The notes beneath the pieces are model-generated. The model searched no databases, had not been told where the DNA came from, and saw only the letters and a list, made by a program, of their open reading frames with translations. From JAACFF01 sp963807975 (lineage in GTDB: Bacteria > Chloroflexota > Anaerolineae > Promineifilales > Promineifilaceae), in NCBI GenBank assembly GCA_963807975.1, contig CAWEDV010000007.1, forward strand, positions 62,001 through 126,000: 64,000 nucleotides of DNA. The letters are read 5' to 3'. The translations under genes were made by a program, and so were the position numbers. Below, in pieces: positions 1 to 9,733 of this stretch; position 1 is the first letter of the stretch, and each line of letters opens with the position of its first letter.

Positions 1-1410
1 AGCCAACGATGGAAAAACCTCCATCAACAAGGAAGCTACCGGACGCTGGTTAGCCTCCGCTCGTTTCCAAACAGCGTCGATAGCTGCTACAACATCTGAA
101 CCAACAATCATCAGATCATCATAGCCACAGCCAATGGAACGTCGTTTCAATTCAAACTGAATGCGATTATCAGTTACCGTCGCCAAACGGACCCACTCAC
201 GCTTTGGACGCCGCCGATCATAACCAATCGAAATCTTTCCCGGCTCTGGACCCTGTGACAGATGCAAGAATCCGCCAACAGGTATCTGATTGTCATCATA
301 GTATTCCAACAAACCCGCGATATAGCGCCCTTCTGGAACGATCCATCCCACAAACTCTTCCTTCGTCTCCTCATCAACAAAAACCATTCGTTGACGGGGT
401 GCGTACCCCAAATTGAAGAGCGGTCGAACACGTGAACTTAGTGGCAACGTTCCGGCCCAGCGGTGTGGATATGTCAGGGCCAAAATAGCCTGTTGGGTCA
501 AATCAGGTGCATCAAGCGCTGACCATTCGTCATCCAGTTCTTGTTCCAGGGCCACCAATTGTGGGCTTAATTGAGACCGGTCATAATCAATGGCGCTAAA
601 TTGGAGTCTGGTTGGTGTCGTCTGCACATATTCCGGCTCTAAGCGGCGCAAGAACCAGGCAATCTGACCTTCCCCAGCCACATCATCAAACCGTTCGTCA
701 TTTGCCAGTGCGTAATTGAGAGAGAACCTTTGGACGCCGATATCAATCCCAGGATCCATGTCCAAATGCTGCAGCAGGTCATCCGCAAACATGGGTCCAC
801 CATCATTCATTTCCAATATTGCTTCCGACAAATGTAAATGGCCAACATTAATATCGACCATAAGCGATTTAACAAACCACAAAGCACCTAACTCGATGAA
901 ATCATCATGCTCTGTGAGCACATCATAAATCGTATCGACCACAAGTTCCCCGAATTCTTGATACAGACTCTCCGCATCTAGATCTAGCAAGTCCACAACA
1001 TCATTTCCGTTCTCGACATTGAGCGAATGAGACTGGTCATAATCTGCAGCAAACTCCCGCGTCTTATTAGCAATCTCCACGGCTATGACGTTGAATTCAC
1101 CCTCTTCGGGGTTAAATCCCTTGCGAACACTCGCTACCGTCCCCTGTACAAAATCTAGGGCCGGGAAGACCAGCTTATCACCAATCGCATAGCTGTTCTG
1201 AGGCGAATATACGATCCGTCCTTTTGCCAGACGTCGAATTGACCTAATCTCTTCTGCAACCCGGTGATCAAATAGTGCCCGCGTAAGCTGGGCGATGGTC
1301 TGTGGCTTTTCCACCTCCAGAAAGTGGTTGTATAATTGCTCAATATCAGCGTCAGTGTATGAAAACTGCGCGCTCCAATATTGTGCCGTCTGAGTTTGAG
1401 CCTGAATCAC
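1..1410 (-). CDS. Unknown conserved-looking protein, 3' end outside window
   Basis: An open frame runs without a stop from a GTG at 1408-1410 to the window edge, about 470 residues. The GTG is the only sensible start: AGGAG lies about seven bases upstream, and an in-frame TAG lies three codons before it. The protein begins VIQAQTQTAQYW. It is soluble and acidic, with no signal peptide or membrane segment. I do not recognise a domain. The middle is rich in Asp and Glu (around LLDLDAESLYQEF), and the C-terminal part has several short beta-like stretches. It is not strongly linked to the neighbouring peptidase gene, which has its own promoter. Function unknown; that it is a real gene is well supported by the uninterrupted frame and the ribosome site. 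Confidence 0.75.
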   Translation of the reverse strand, partial: MIQAQTQTAQYWSAQFSYTDADIEQLYNHFLEVEKPQTIAQLTRALFDHRVAEEIRSIRRLAKGRIVYSPQNSYAIGDKLVFPALDFVQGTVASVRKGFNPEEGEFNVIAVEIANKTREFAADYDQSHSLNVENGNDVVDLLDLDAESLYQEFGELVVDTIYDVLTEHDDFIELGALWFVKSLMVDINVGHLHLSEAILEMNDGGPMFADDLLQHLDMDPGIDIGVQRFSLNYALANDERFDDVAGEGQIAWFLRRLEPEYVQTTPTRLQFSAIDYDRSQLSPQLVALEQELDDEWSALDAPDLTQQAILALTYPHRWAGTLPLSSRVRPLFNLGYAPRQRMVFVDEETKEEFVGWIVPEGRYIAGLLEYYDDNQIPVGGFLHLSQGPEPGKISIGYDRRRPKREWVRLATVTDNRIQFELKRRSIGCGYDDLMIVGSDVVAAIDAVWKRAEANQRPVASLLMEVFPSLA

Positions 1411-1537
1411 ATCTAACTCCTAAGAAGAAGGGGAAATCATATTTTTGAGGTACCTGTGCCAACGGAAATTATATCCAAACACCGTTGCTACTGCCACTTT
1501 CACTGAGCCACGCACCGGCGCACGTAAATTCACTTGA

Positions 1538-2965
1538 TCAAGGGAATACTTCCTCCGTCCAACGCATGCCATCTACCGGAACATCCATAATGCGTAAATC
1601 CCAATGCAAATGGGGTCCCGTTGATAGTCCCGTCGACCCACCCAATCCAAGTGGCTGTGCAGAAGAAACGTTTTCACCAACATCGACGAATATCTCTGAA
1701 AGATGATAATAAGCAGTCATAACACCTAAGCCGTGATCAACAATGACTGTTTCTCCTCGCAGTTCTAGCGCATCGCTGAATATCACGGTGCCTGCAGCAG
1801 CCGATAAGATTGGTGTGCCAATATCACCATCAAAATCTGTACCGGTATGGTAAATCGTGACTGGTCCTTCATTATAGGAACGACCACCCCCATAATAGGA
1901 AGTGACCACTGTATCGGTAACAGGAACTTGGAATAATCCCTCCCACTTCGGTTCGTCAGAATAATTGGCGAAGAGCGTGTGCAAAAAACGATCCTCAGTT
2001 TGTCTTAACTCCGGATCCAACAAGTCATTTAGTTCTTCAGAAACGGTGATCTCTTGCGTGATATAGTTAGCGCTGTAAATCGGAACCTTCTGCGCAAAAA
2101 TGGTGCTCGGCTGCGCATCAGCGCCGCCTATCTCAAAATCGTATGTCCCAGGTTCGGTAAACGCGTCAATCCCCACAAGGGCCACAAAGCCATCATCCAT
2201 TGGAATGAAGCGTAGTTCCTGACCGGCAAAATATCCTACAGGCTCTCCCCCTGACCTGGTCTCCACATAAATAGAAACCGTATCTCCTTGAGAAACCGAT
2301 TGCGGGCGAATATCCACGTGCAGCCAGTCGCCCGGCAAATCCTGGTAACTATCACTGCCTGGGATGCGCAGCCTCTGGCCAGGGAACAAGCGCACGGGGT
2401 AATGGAGATCATTGGCCCGAGCTATCTCAGATACAGGCAAATCAAAGCGAGCGGCGATCTCTAGAAAAGTTTCACCCTTTTCAACAATATGTGGGGTGCC
2501 GCGAACATGAAATGGCTGCTCAGAACCAGTTCGGCTGACCACAGACAAGACCTGTCCAACAGCCGGTACATAGTCGCGATTGACCAAAAGGTTCGCATCC
2601 AGAAGAGCATCGACTGAGGAGCCATACTCATGGGCGATGCTGGCCAGGGATTCCCCTAGTCGAACAGAATGTACCGCGGCCACAAATTCCCCTTCACCTC
2701 CAGGAATAACGAGCTCATCCCCTACCCTTAGCACGTCCGCGTTGCGCAGGTTATTAACCACCCGCAGCGCCTCAACTGTAACCTCGTATTGATCGGCAAT
2801 GACCGTCAAATTCTCCCCGTCAGCAACAACATGCACCAAAGGTGGCGTAGGCTCTGCTGTTGGCTCAGCGGTTTGTGCATTGGCTGCAATACTCCCGATA
2901 ACGAACAAAACCAGCGCCACTGAAGCGGCAATTTTCAAGCGTTTTCTGAATAGATTACCTAACAT
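1538..2965 (-). CDS. LysM-repeat M23 family metallopeptidase, secreted
   Basis: Predicted exported peptidoglycan hydrolase of 475 aa. It has an N-terminal signal sequence (KR-rich start, hydrophobic 11-30) and a Thr/Pro-rich spacer. Three LysM domains follow at about residues 44-89, 98-142 and 159-203, and the C-terminal M23 (lysostaphin/LytM-type) domain covers about 340-475. Metal-binding residues are visible: HTGTD supplies His373 and Asp377, and HLH at 452-454 supplies the third ligand. M23 enzymes cut peptide cross-bridges in the cell wall, and LysM domains bind GlcNAc-containing glycan. All zinc ligands are present, so it should be an active endopeptidase rather than an EnvC-like activator. 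The start at 2965 sits only about ten bases from a good -10 box, so the mRNA may be leaderless. Confidence 0.9.
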   Translation of the reverse strand: MLGNLFRKRLKIAASVALVLFVIGSIAANAQTAEPTAEPTPPLVHVVADGENLTVIADQYEVTVEALRVVNNLRNADVLRVGDELVIPGGEGEFVAAVHSVRLGESLASIAHEYGSSVDALLDANLLVNRDYVPAVGQVLSVVSRTGSEQPFHVRGTPHIVEKGETFLEIAARFDLPVSEIARANDLHYPVRLFPGQRLRIPGSDSYQDLPGDWLHVDIRPQSVSQGDTVSIYVETRSGGEPVGYFAGQELRFIPMDDGFVALVGIDAFTEPGTYDFEIGGADAQPSTIFAQKVPIYSANYITQEITVSEELNDLLDPELRQTEDRFLHTLFANYSDEPKWEGLFQVPVTDTVVTSYYGGGRSYNEGPVTIYHTGTDFDGDIGTPILSAAAGTVIFSDALELRGETVIVDHGLGVMTAYYHLSEIFVDVGENVSSAQPLGLGGSTGLSTGPHLHWDLRIMDVPVDGMRWTEEVFP

Positions 2966-2974
2966 AGAAAAAGA

Positions 2975-3003
2975 AGTATAGTGCAGCTAGGACACACTGT
3001 AAA
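2975..3003 (-). promoter_or_regulatory. Sigma-70 promoter of the LysM/M23 gene
   Basis: On the minus strand TTTACA (3003-2998), a 17-base spacer and TATACT (2980-2975) form a near-consensus promoter. The predicted transcription start is only two to four bases before the ATG at 2965, and no Shine-Dalgarno sequence precedes that ATG. This suggests a leaderless transcript. Confidence 0.6.
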
Positions 3004-3031
3004 CGAAGAAAGGTCCCCAACCCTGGGTTCA

Positions 3032-3583
3032 TTACTCGTTTCTTAAGCTTAGGATTTCATCGTAGACAGCTTGTGCCTCCATTAAGAAAAACCTCCGCGG
3101 TGTCTCCCAAAACTCGTTTAGCTGCCGGCTTCCCGTTTGGCGCTCATACATGAACGCCTGCAAGTACATATCTAACTTGTCCGCATCATGCACAAGCAGC
3201 GATTCTATTGTTTCTTGCTCATGCAGTTCCTCCCAGCAGGGCATGAATGTAGGCTCAAAGGAAGTGCCACCCACCATTTCAACCATAGCCTTCCGTTCTA
3301 CATCTGTCTTTATCCCCGCTGGCAAGTATCGCCAGGCAGGTGTTGGTATATCCGACGTTGCTCCTTCGGGAAGATCATGCAGCAAGGCCATGATCAACAC
3401 TTTTTCCAGATTCAGGGGCTCTGCCATCGCTTGTGCCAATACCATGGCCGTATAAGCGACGCCATAAGAATGGGCAGCAACATCCTCGACATCGGTGATC
3501 CCCCTCTGAACCCAACCGGTACGCGCAGTTCTTTTCAATTGGTTTCCATGTACAAGTATCTGCAGAACCTCTGATCTAGGCAT
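3032..3583 (-). CDS. HD-domain 5'-nucleotidase, YfbR-like
   Basis: About 183 aa from the ATG at 3583. GGAG lies eight bases upstream of this ATG. The longer in-frame extension to 3712 has no ribosome site and an atypical sequence, so I reject it. HD-superfamily metal residues are in order: His in AAHSYG, His-Asp in LLHDLPEG, and Asp in HDADKLD. The arrangement and length match YfbR/HDDC2-type 5'-deoxynucleotidases, which hydrolyse (deoxy)nucleoside monophosphates and help balance nucleotide pools. Substrate preference cannot be read from the sequence. It is divergent from the glycosyltransferase gene that starts at 3715, and the two share the intervening promoter region. Confidence 0.8.
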   Translation of the reverse strand: MPRSEVLQILVHGNQLKRTARTGWVQRGITDVEDVAAHSYGVAYTAMVLAQAMAEPLNLEKVLIMALLHDLPEGATSDIPTPAWRYLPAGIKTDVERKAMVEMVGGTSFEPTFMPCWEELHEQETIESLLVHDADKLDMYLQAFMYERQTGSRQLNEFWETPRRFFLMEAQAVYDEILSLRNE

Positions 3584-3714
3584 TTTATTAACTCCAATAG
3601 CTTTCTGTGTCACTTTCTTCACACTTTCGTGTTCCCTATTAAAGACGATGATATCGCAAACCATATCAGATACTGTAACGGGAATCGCTTGCAGCAGGCA
3701 AGGAATCGACACAT

Positions 3715-4680
3715 ATGAATGTATCCGTCATTATGACAGTCAAAAACGAGGGTGAAAACTTGCGGCCTTTGTTGGACTCTTTGATCAATCAGACGCTATT
3801 TGCCGATGAGGTCGTGGTCTGTGATGGCGGCTCTACCGATAGTACCCTCGAAATTCTGGAAGAATACAAAAAATATATGCCGCTGCGCACAATCGTATCG
3901 CGGGGCAGTAATATTAGTCAGGGGCGAAATAGGGCTATCGAAGCATCAACTGGCTCCATTATTGCCGTAACCGATGCTGGCGTTGTCCTCGCTCCGGATT
4001 GGCTGGAAAATTTAGTTCAGCCCATCGCCGGAGGCGATACCTCCATCGTCAGCGGCTGGTTTGAAGCAGATCCATTTACAGATTTTGAAGTTGTAATGGG
4101 TGCCACCGTATTACCTTCCCGCGCGGATGTTGATCCCGATTCGTTTTTACCCTCCAGCCGTTCCGTCGCCTTTACCAGATCCGCTTGGGAAGAGACTGGG
4201 GGTTATCCAGAATGGCTCGATTATGGTGAGGACCTTGTGTTTGATCGTGCCCTCAGCGAAAAATACGGCCCATTCACTTTTCAAGACCGGGCTGTTGTCT
4301 ACTTTCGGCCCCGGGGTAGTTTACGCTCATTTTTCCGCCAATACTATCTCTATGCCCGTGGAGATGGTAAGGCAAATCTTTGGCCTGTACGGCATCTCAT
4401 CCGTTATTTCACCTATCTTGTGCTGCTGCCCTTCAGCCTGCGTCTCATTTGGCGCGAAAAATGGGCTGGCTGGCCGCTACTGCTGCTTGGAATAGGCGCC
4501 TACTCTCGCCGTCCAGCGGAACGTTTGTGGGACAGCACGTGGGGCTGGCGACCGCCTGCACGACTTCGCGCCTTCGCTCTTATTCCTATCATTCGTCTGG
4601 TTGGCGACGTGGCTAAAATGATAGGTTATCCGGTTGGTCTCGTCTGGCGCCTCCGCAGCTCAAAAAACAACAGCGCTTAA
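3715..4680 (+). CDS. Family 2 glycosyltransferase, membrane-associated
   Basis: 321 aa, beginning MNVSVIMTVKNEGENL, the usual GT-A start. The nucleotide-binding Asp lies in VVCDGGSTDST (about 38-48). A TDAG element at about residues 89-92 takes the place of the DXD motif. A later acidic motif, YGEDLVFDRAL, matches the ED base region of GT2 enzymes. The C-terminal 100 residues contain hydrophobic stretches (YFTYLVLLPFSLRLIW and a later Leu/Gly segment), so it probably sits at the cytoplasmic membrane and builds a cell-surface polysaccharide or glycolipid. The sugar donor and acceptor are unknown. AAGGAA lies upstream of the ATG, and a terminator-like hairpin follows at 4781. Confidence 0.85.
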   Translation: MNVSVIMTVKNEGENLRPLLDSLINQTLFADEVVVCDGGSTDSTLEILEEYKKYMPLRTIVSRGSNISQGRNRAIEASTGSIIAVTDAGVVLAPDWLENLVQPIAGGDTSIVSGWFEADPFTDFEVVMGATVLPSRADVDPDSFLPSSRSVAFTRSAWEETGGYPEWLDYGEDLVFDRALSEKYGPFTFQDRAVVYFRPRGSLRSFFRQYYLYARGDGKANLWPVRHLIRYFTYLVLLPFSLRLIWREKWAGWPLLLLGIGAYSRRPAERLWDSTWGWRPPARLRAFALIPIIRLVGDVAKMIGYPVGLVWRLRSSKNNSA

Positions 4681-4740
4681 TCTCCTGCTCGGCTCCTGCT
4701 CACCCAGTCCTAATTAACATTATAAGACGCTCCTACCTGC

Positions 4741-4769
4741 TTGACGCCCCTATACCCCAATGCTATCAT
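4741..4769 (+). promoter_or_regulatory. Sigma-70 promoter of the TPR gene
   Basis: TTGACG (4741-4746), 17 bases, then TATCAT (4764-4769). The predicted start of transcription falls at about 4776, inside the region that also holds a strong hairpin. Confidence 0.5.
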
Positions 4770-4780
4770 CCCCATATCTT

Positions 4781-4806
4781 CGCCGGCGGATTCCGTCGGC
4801 GTTTTT
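4781..4806 (+). terminator. Rho-independent terminator after the glycosyltransferase gene
   Basis: A nine-pair stem (4781-4789 with 4793-4801, one G-U pair) with a three-base loop is followed by five Ts. It ends the upstream gene. It lies just downstream of the promoter at 4741-4769, so it would also be the first element of the next transcript. Confidence 0.65.
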
Positions 4807-4830
4807 GCAACATAGCGCTTCTGGCTCATT

Positions 4831-6045
4831 ATGATCATCGAACGTAAAGCACCCCGCCATCCGCGCAGGGGACCCTCATGTTTATTGGTAATATTCGTGA
4901 TTTTTGGAATCGCCGTCAGCACCTATGTCATCCAGAATCGGGACGATGTTCGCCAGATCATCATCCCCACACCGACGCCTGAACCAACTCGATCTGCAAC
5001 TGAATACGCCGTACTAGCCGAGCTGAGCAAAGATGATGGCGAACTAGAAGAGGCCATAGAATTTTACGATCAGGCCATTGCGCTCGACGGGACAAAGCCG
5101 GCATTTTTTATTCGCTTAATTAATCTCTTGGTCGAGCAAGATCAAGCTGAAGCGGCCGTTGAGAAAGCTGAGCAAGCAACAATATTAGCCCCGGAAAATG
5201 ACGATGTCTGGACGGCATCAGCATCCGCCTATCTGGCCAACGGCGATCGTCTAAGTGACCGGGGAGATGTGGGCGGTGCCAATATCCAGTATGCGACTGC
5301 TTTCCAATCAGCCGCAAAAGCCATCGGCATTGAACCCGAGAATGCTACCGCTCATGCCCTTGCTGCTGCCGGATTAGTCTTACAAGGCAACGCCGATCTT
5401 TATGCCCAGGCACAGGAATTGGCGGATACCGCGATATTCCTCGAACCCGACAATCCCATTGCCCGGCTTTATATGGCCACCGTCTTCACTTACCAGGGCT
5501 TATATCCTGCCGCGCTCGAGCAGTACCAGCTTGGACTACAAACAGACCCCACCAATCCTGATTTACACATAGGTCTAGCCTACAATTACTATGGCGACGG
5601 CCGTATATCAGACGCCATCATCAGCTTTGAAGATGCCATAGCCGCCGATTCTAGCAACGCCTCCGCTTACGATGGATTGGCACATATGTACATTCAGTTG
5701 GGTGATGCTCCCCTGGCCGAACAAAGTGCCCTCCAGGCCGTGGCCCTGAACGCCAACATCGCACGTGCCCAAGGGCGGCTGGGCGAGTCCTACTTTCGCC
5801 AAAACAATTACCTAAACGCCATTCCTCCCTTGGAACAATCTGTCAACCTTTACGGAAAGGCCAACGAACTTAACGCCCGTTTCTTCAATATGTTGGCCAC
5901 TGCCTATATTCGCAACTCCCTCAACGATTGCCCCAAGGCAGTCCCCTTGTTCCAGCAGGTGCTAAACGCAACACTCAATTCCATAATTATCGAAAGCGCC
6001 CAGGAAGGGTTGGATGAATGTCGCCGTGCCGAACTAGGAGGGTAA
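4831..6045 (+). CDS. Membrane-anchored TPR-repeat protein
   Basis: 404 aa. A basic N-terminus precedes one hydrophobic segment (about residues 17-34, CLLVIFVIFGIAVSTYVI), so the rest should lie outside the membrane. A short Thr/Pro linker follows, then a tandem array of tetratricopeptide repeats from about residue 55 to 380. Examples of helix pairs are LSKDDGELEEAIEFYDQAI and YYGDGRISDAIISFEDAI. TPR arrays are protein-binding scaffolds; no catalytic domain is present. Repeats of this kind with a single N-terminal anchor often organise envelope complexes, but the partner here is unknown. It has its own promoter at 4741-4769. Confidence 0.85.
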   Translation: MIIERKAPRHPRRGPSCLLVIFVIFGIAVSTYVIQNRDDVRQIIIPTPTPEPTRSATEYAVLAELSKDDGELEEAIEFYDQAIALDGTKPAFFIRLINLLVEQDQAEAAVEKAEQATILAPENDDVWTASASAYLANGDRLSDRGDVGGANIQYATAFQSAAKAIGIEPENATAHALAAAGLVLQGNADLYAQAQELADTAIFLEPDNPIARLYMATVFTYQGLYPAALEQYQLGLQTDPTNPDLHIGLAYNYYGDGRISDAIISFEDAIAADSSNASAYDGLAHMYIQLGDAPLAEQSALQAVALNANIARAQGRLGESYFRQNNYLNAIPPLEQSVNLYGKANELNARFFNMLATAYIRNSLNDCPKAVPLFQQVLNATLNSIIIESAQEGLDECRRAELGG

Positions 6046-6154
6046 GAGCAGAAAAACAGGAAAGAAAAAGGTCGCCTTTACCATAGCTAAATCCTTATTC
6101 GCGCTGTTTCAACAACGTGCTTGGCACTCTTTGTACAAGACTGCTAAGAATCGC

Positions 6155-6182
6155 TTGACATCCCCAATATCTATGCTACAAT
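6155..6182 (+). promoter_or_regulatory. groESL sigma-70 promoter
   Basis: TTGACA (6155-6160), a 16-base spacer and TACAAT (6177-6182). It lies immediately upstream of the CIRCE operator, the usual arrangement for HrcA-controlled chaperonin operons. Confidence 0.75.
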
Positions 6183-6196
6183 CTTCTGTGGGCGAG

Positions 6197-6223
6197 TTGG
6201 CACTCAATACGACAGAGTGCCAA
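6197..6223 (+). promoter_or_regulatory. CIRCE operator (HrcA-binding site)
   Basis: TTGGCACTC (6197-6205), nine bases, then GAGTGCCAA (6215-6223): a perfect 9-9-9 inverted repeat. It matches the CIRCE consensus except for one base per arm (G for A, with the compensating C in the other arm). It should be bound by the heat-shock repressor HrcA, which is not encoded in this window. A lone copy of the left half-site lies at 6121-6129. Confidence 0.92.
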
Positions 6224-6288
6224 AACTCATCCAAAGCAACTGATTTTTGACAAAACTGTAAACTTATTTTTGAAAGGAGATGTTAACT

Positions 6289-6585
6289 ATGTCCATTAAT
6301 CTCAAGCCGCTTGGCGACCGTCTAGTTGTACAACCACAGGAACGCGAGCAAACAACCAGCTCTGGCCTTGTTTTGCCCGAAACCGCAGCCGAAAAGCCCC
6401 AACAAGGGACCATAATAGCTGCAGGCCCAGGTCGACGCGACGACGATGGCAATCGTGTACCCCTGGATGTTGCCGTCGGAGATATTGTCCTCTATGCCAA
6501 GTATGGCGGCACAGAAGTCAAAATCAACAACGAGAAATACCTCATCCTCAAAGAAGCAGATGTTCTGGCGATTGTCGAAAAGTAA
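6289..6585 (+). CDS. groES: Co-chaperonin GroES
   Basis: 98 aa, MSINLKPLGDRLVVQPQERE, with the typical mobile-loop region (TSSGLVLPETAAEKPQQG) and the C-terminal YLILKEADVLAIVE. GroES forms the seven-subunit lid of the GroEL folding chamber in the cytoplasm. An ATG nine bases earlier (6280) overlaps the AAAGGAG ribosome site. The start at 6289 gives the correct spacing of nine bases and the family's usual N-terminus, so I use it. groEL follows after 46 bases in the same heat-inducible operon. Confidence 0.97.
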   Translation: MSINLKPLGDRLVVQPQEREQTTSSGLVLPETAAEKPQQGTIIAAGPGRRDDDGNRVPLDVAVGDIVLYAKYGGTEVKINNEKYLILKEADVLAIVEK

Positions 6586-6631
6586 TCCCCCAAAAGAAAA
6601 CAAGGTAAATAAATAATACGGAGAATCAGAT

Positions 6632-8284
<1,653 letters not shown>

Positions 8285-8304
8285 GACCCCAAGATTACCA
8301 AAAC

Positions 8305-8335
8305 AAAAAAGGCTCCCGATCGGGGAGCCTTTTTT
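8305..8335. terminator. Bidirectional rho-independent terminator
   Basis: Seven G/C-rich pairs (8311-8317 with 8323-8329) are flanked by six As on the left and six Ts on the right. It can end both groEL on the plus strand and the small kinase gene on the minus strand. Confidence 0.9.
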
Positions 8336-8364
8336 GTTTTTCGGCCGACTCACATTTCGCTGCG

Positions 8365-8739
8365 CTATGGCGTTTTCCATTCCCGCAAGAAAAACAAAAC
8401 CGCCTCTCGCACTTCCTCAGAAGTTAGCTCACTCGTATCCAAATAATAATCGCAGTGCTGCCGCGCATGAGCCAACCGCCGGTGCTGTTCCTCGAGACGC
8501 TCAGGCCCGCCGTTAATATGGGGCCGGCGCAAACGCGCTTGCTCATAACTTGTGTCCAGATATATGAGAATGTCCGGATTGCTTAGACGCTGCCACATAT
8601 TGGGGACAATTGAATGTTCCTGAGCGGGCTGGCGCGTCTCAAATCCTGCTTCTCTTAAAACAGATGACAATGTGCTTTTACCTGCGGAACAAGGCCCAAC
8701 AACCGCAATCCGTATCGGAGATTCAACCAAATCGTTCAT
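8365..8739 (-). CDS. Small P-loop NTPase, nucleotide-kinase-like
   Basis: 124 aa. A Walker A motif GPCSAGKST lies at about residues 16-24 after the first beta strand. DILIYLDTSYEQARLR follows at about 55-70, which resembles the second strand and LID-like arginines of shikimate or dephospho-CoA-type kinases. The protein is shorter than most members (usually 160-200 aa), and the LID region is reduced. The phosphate acceptor cannot be told. It lies eight bases downstream of the phosphatase gene, so the two are probably cotranscribed. Confidence 0.7.
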   Translation of the reverse strand: MNDLVESPIRIAVVGPCSAGKSTLSSVLREAGFETRQPAQEHSIVPNMWQRLSNPDILIYLDTSYEQARLRRPHINGGPERLEEQHRRLAHARQHCDYYLDTSELTSEEVREAVLFFLREWKTP

Positions 8740-8747
8740 AGTGAAAG

Positions 8748-9458
8748 TTAAATCGGAATAGTCCCCTGTAGACGTCGCACCTGGTTTTTCGTCGAATTTA
8801 TTTTGACTGAAATCACGAGCACACTAATATCATCACGCGGTCGTCCGTCATCCATTACCGCCGCTTCATTAAGCAAAGTATCGGCAATTATCTGCGCGTC
8901 AGTCACACCATCTTCAATCATACGCCCCGTGGCCGCGTGGGGATCGTAGTTAGCACTGCCACTCAAACTACCTGCATGACGCAGTCCATCGGTAAACACC
9001 ACAATAATGGTCCCCACTCTAACCGGTATCTCGCTGATCACCGGTTTTGTGTTTCTGCGCGTGCCCACACTTCTCGACGGCCCGTCAAGAAGATAGAGAC
9101 CCTCATCCGTCGTATGGACGATGACGGGAGCCTCATTGTTGCGGGAAATGACAAAGGTCTTGGTAAAAGTATCAACGGAAAGAATGTTAAGGGTCGCGCT
9201 GACTTTCCCTTTGCGATAAGTATATAGATAATCGTGGGCCGCGCGCGCAGCCGCACCGTCACGAACCCCCTCAGCCAGCAATTGGATTGCCTTCCGGGCA
9301 ACAACATTACTGACCGCTTTGGCTGACTTCCCGCTCCGTTGGCCATCAACAAGCACCATTGAAATGCCGCCATGCGGCCGTTCAATCATCTCCAAAGTAT
9401 CGCCGCTCTCGCTGGTTGCGTACTTACTTATTTTCGCCACTCCAAATTGAACTTCCAT
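8748..9458 (-). CDS. SpoIIE/PP2C-like protein phosphatase
   Basis: 236 aa, a stand-alone PPM-type catalytic domain with no sensor. Metal-binding acidic residues are visible in VLVDGQRSGKSAK (about 36-48), in VVFTDGLRHAG (about 154-164) and in RPRDDISVLVI near the C-terminus. Such domains remove phosphate from Ser or Thr, typically on anti-sigma-factor antagonists. No antagonist or anti-sigma kinase gene is adjacent, so the target is unknown. The gene is divergent from cdaA; the 275 bases between them hold the control regions of both. Confidence 0.85.
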   Translation of the reverse strand: MEVQFGVAKISKYATSESGDTLEMIERPHGGISMVLVDGQRSGKSAKAVSNVVARKAIQLLAEGVRDGAAARAAHDYLYTYRKGKVSATLNILSVDTFTKTFVISRNNEAPVIVHTTDEGLYLLDGPSRSVGTRRNTKPVISEIPVRVGTIIVVFTDGLRHAGSLSGSANYDPHAATGRMIEDGVTDAQIIADTLLNEAAVMDDGRPRDDISVLVISVKINSTKNQVRRLQGTIPI

Positions 9459-9582
9459 ATGCTAAGTATACCTCATTCTCATCATGATGTTGGTTGCCGC
9501 GCATGCGCTTCCTCTAAATTTTTCAGCAAGAGATCGTGCTCTATAAGTCAGGGATGGGCAGCTTTCCGCCCATTTTTGCCTG

Positions 9583-9591
9583 TGGTATACT
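9583..9591 (+). promoter_or_regulatory. Possible extended -10 promoter ahead of cdaA
   Basis: TGGTATACT at 9583-9591 fits an extended -10 element, with no clear -35. It is the best candidate in the 275-base gap before cdaA and would leave a leader of about 135 bases. Nothing else in that gap is clear apart from a short A/T-rich inverted repeat near 9628-9647. Confidence 0.3.
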
Positions 9592-9733
9592 CACTTCGAA
9601 GCAGGGTTGTATTGCCAGGAGCTCACGAAATTTGAATCAAAATTTCAAATTGCCTCATGTGGAGCAGCACATAGAGCTTCACTTGATCAATGATCTCTAG
9701 AATCTTGACAAAGCCCATTAGCTGGAATCGATC

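Noticed and set aside
9554..9577. Hairpin followed by four Ts, as a terminator
   Set aside because: The stem has only six pairs, and no plus-strand gene ends upstream of it.
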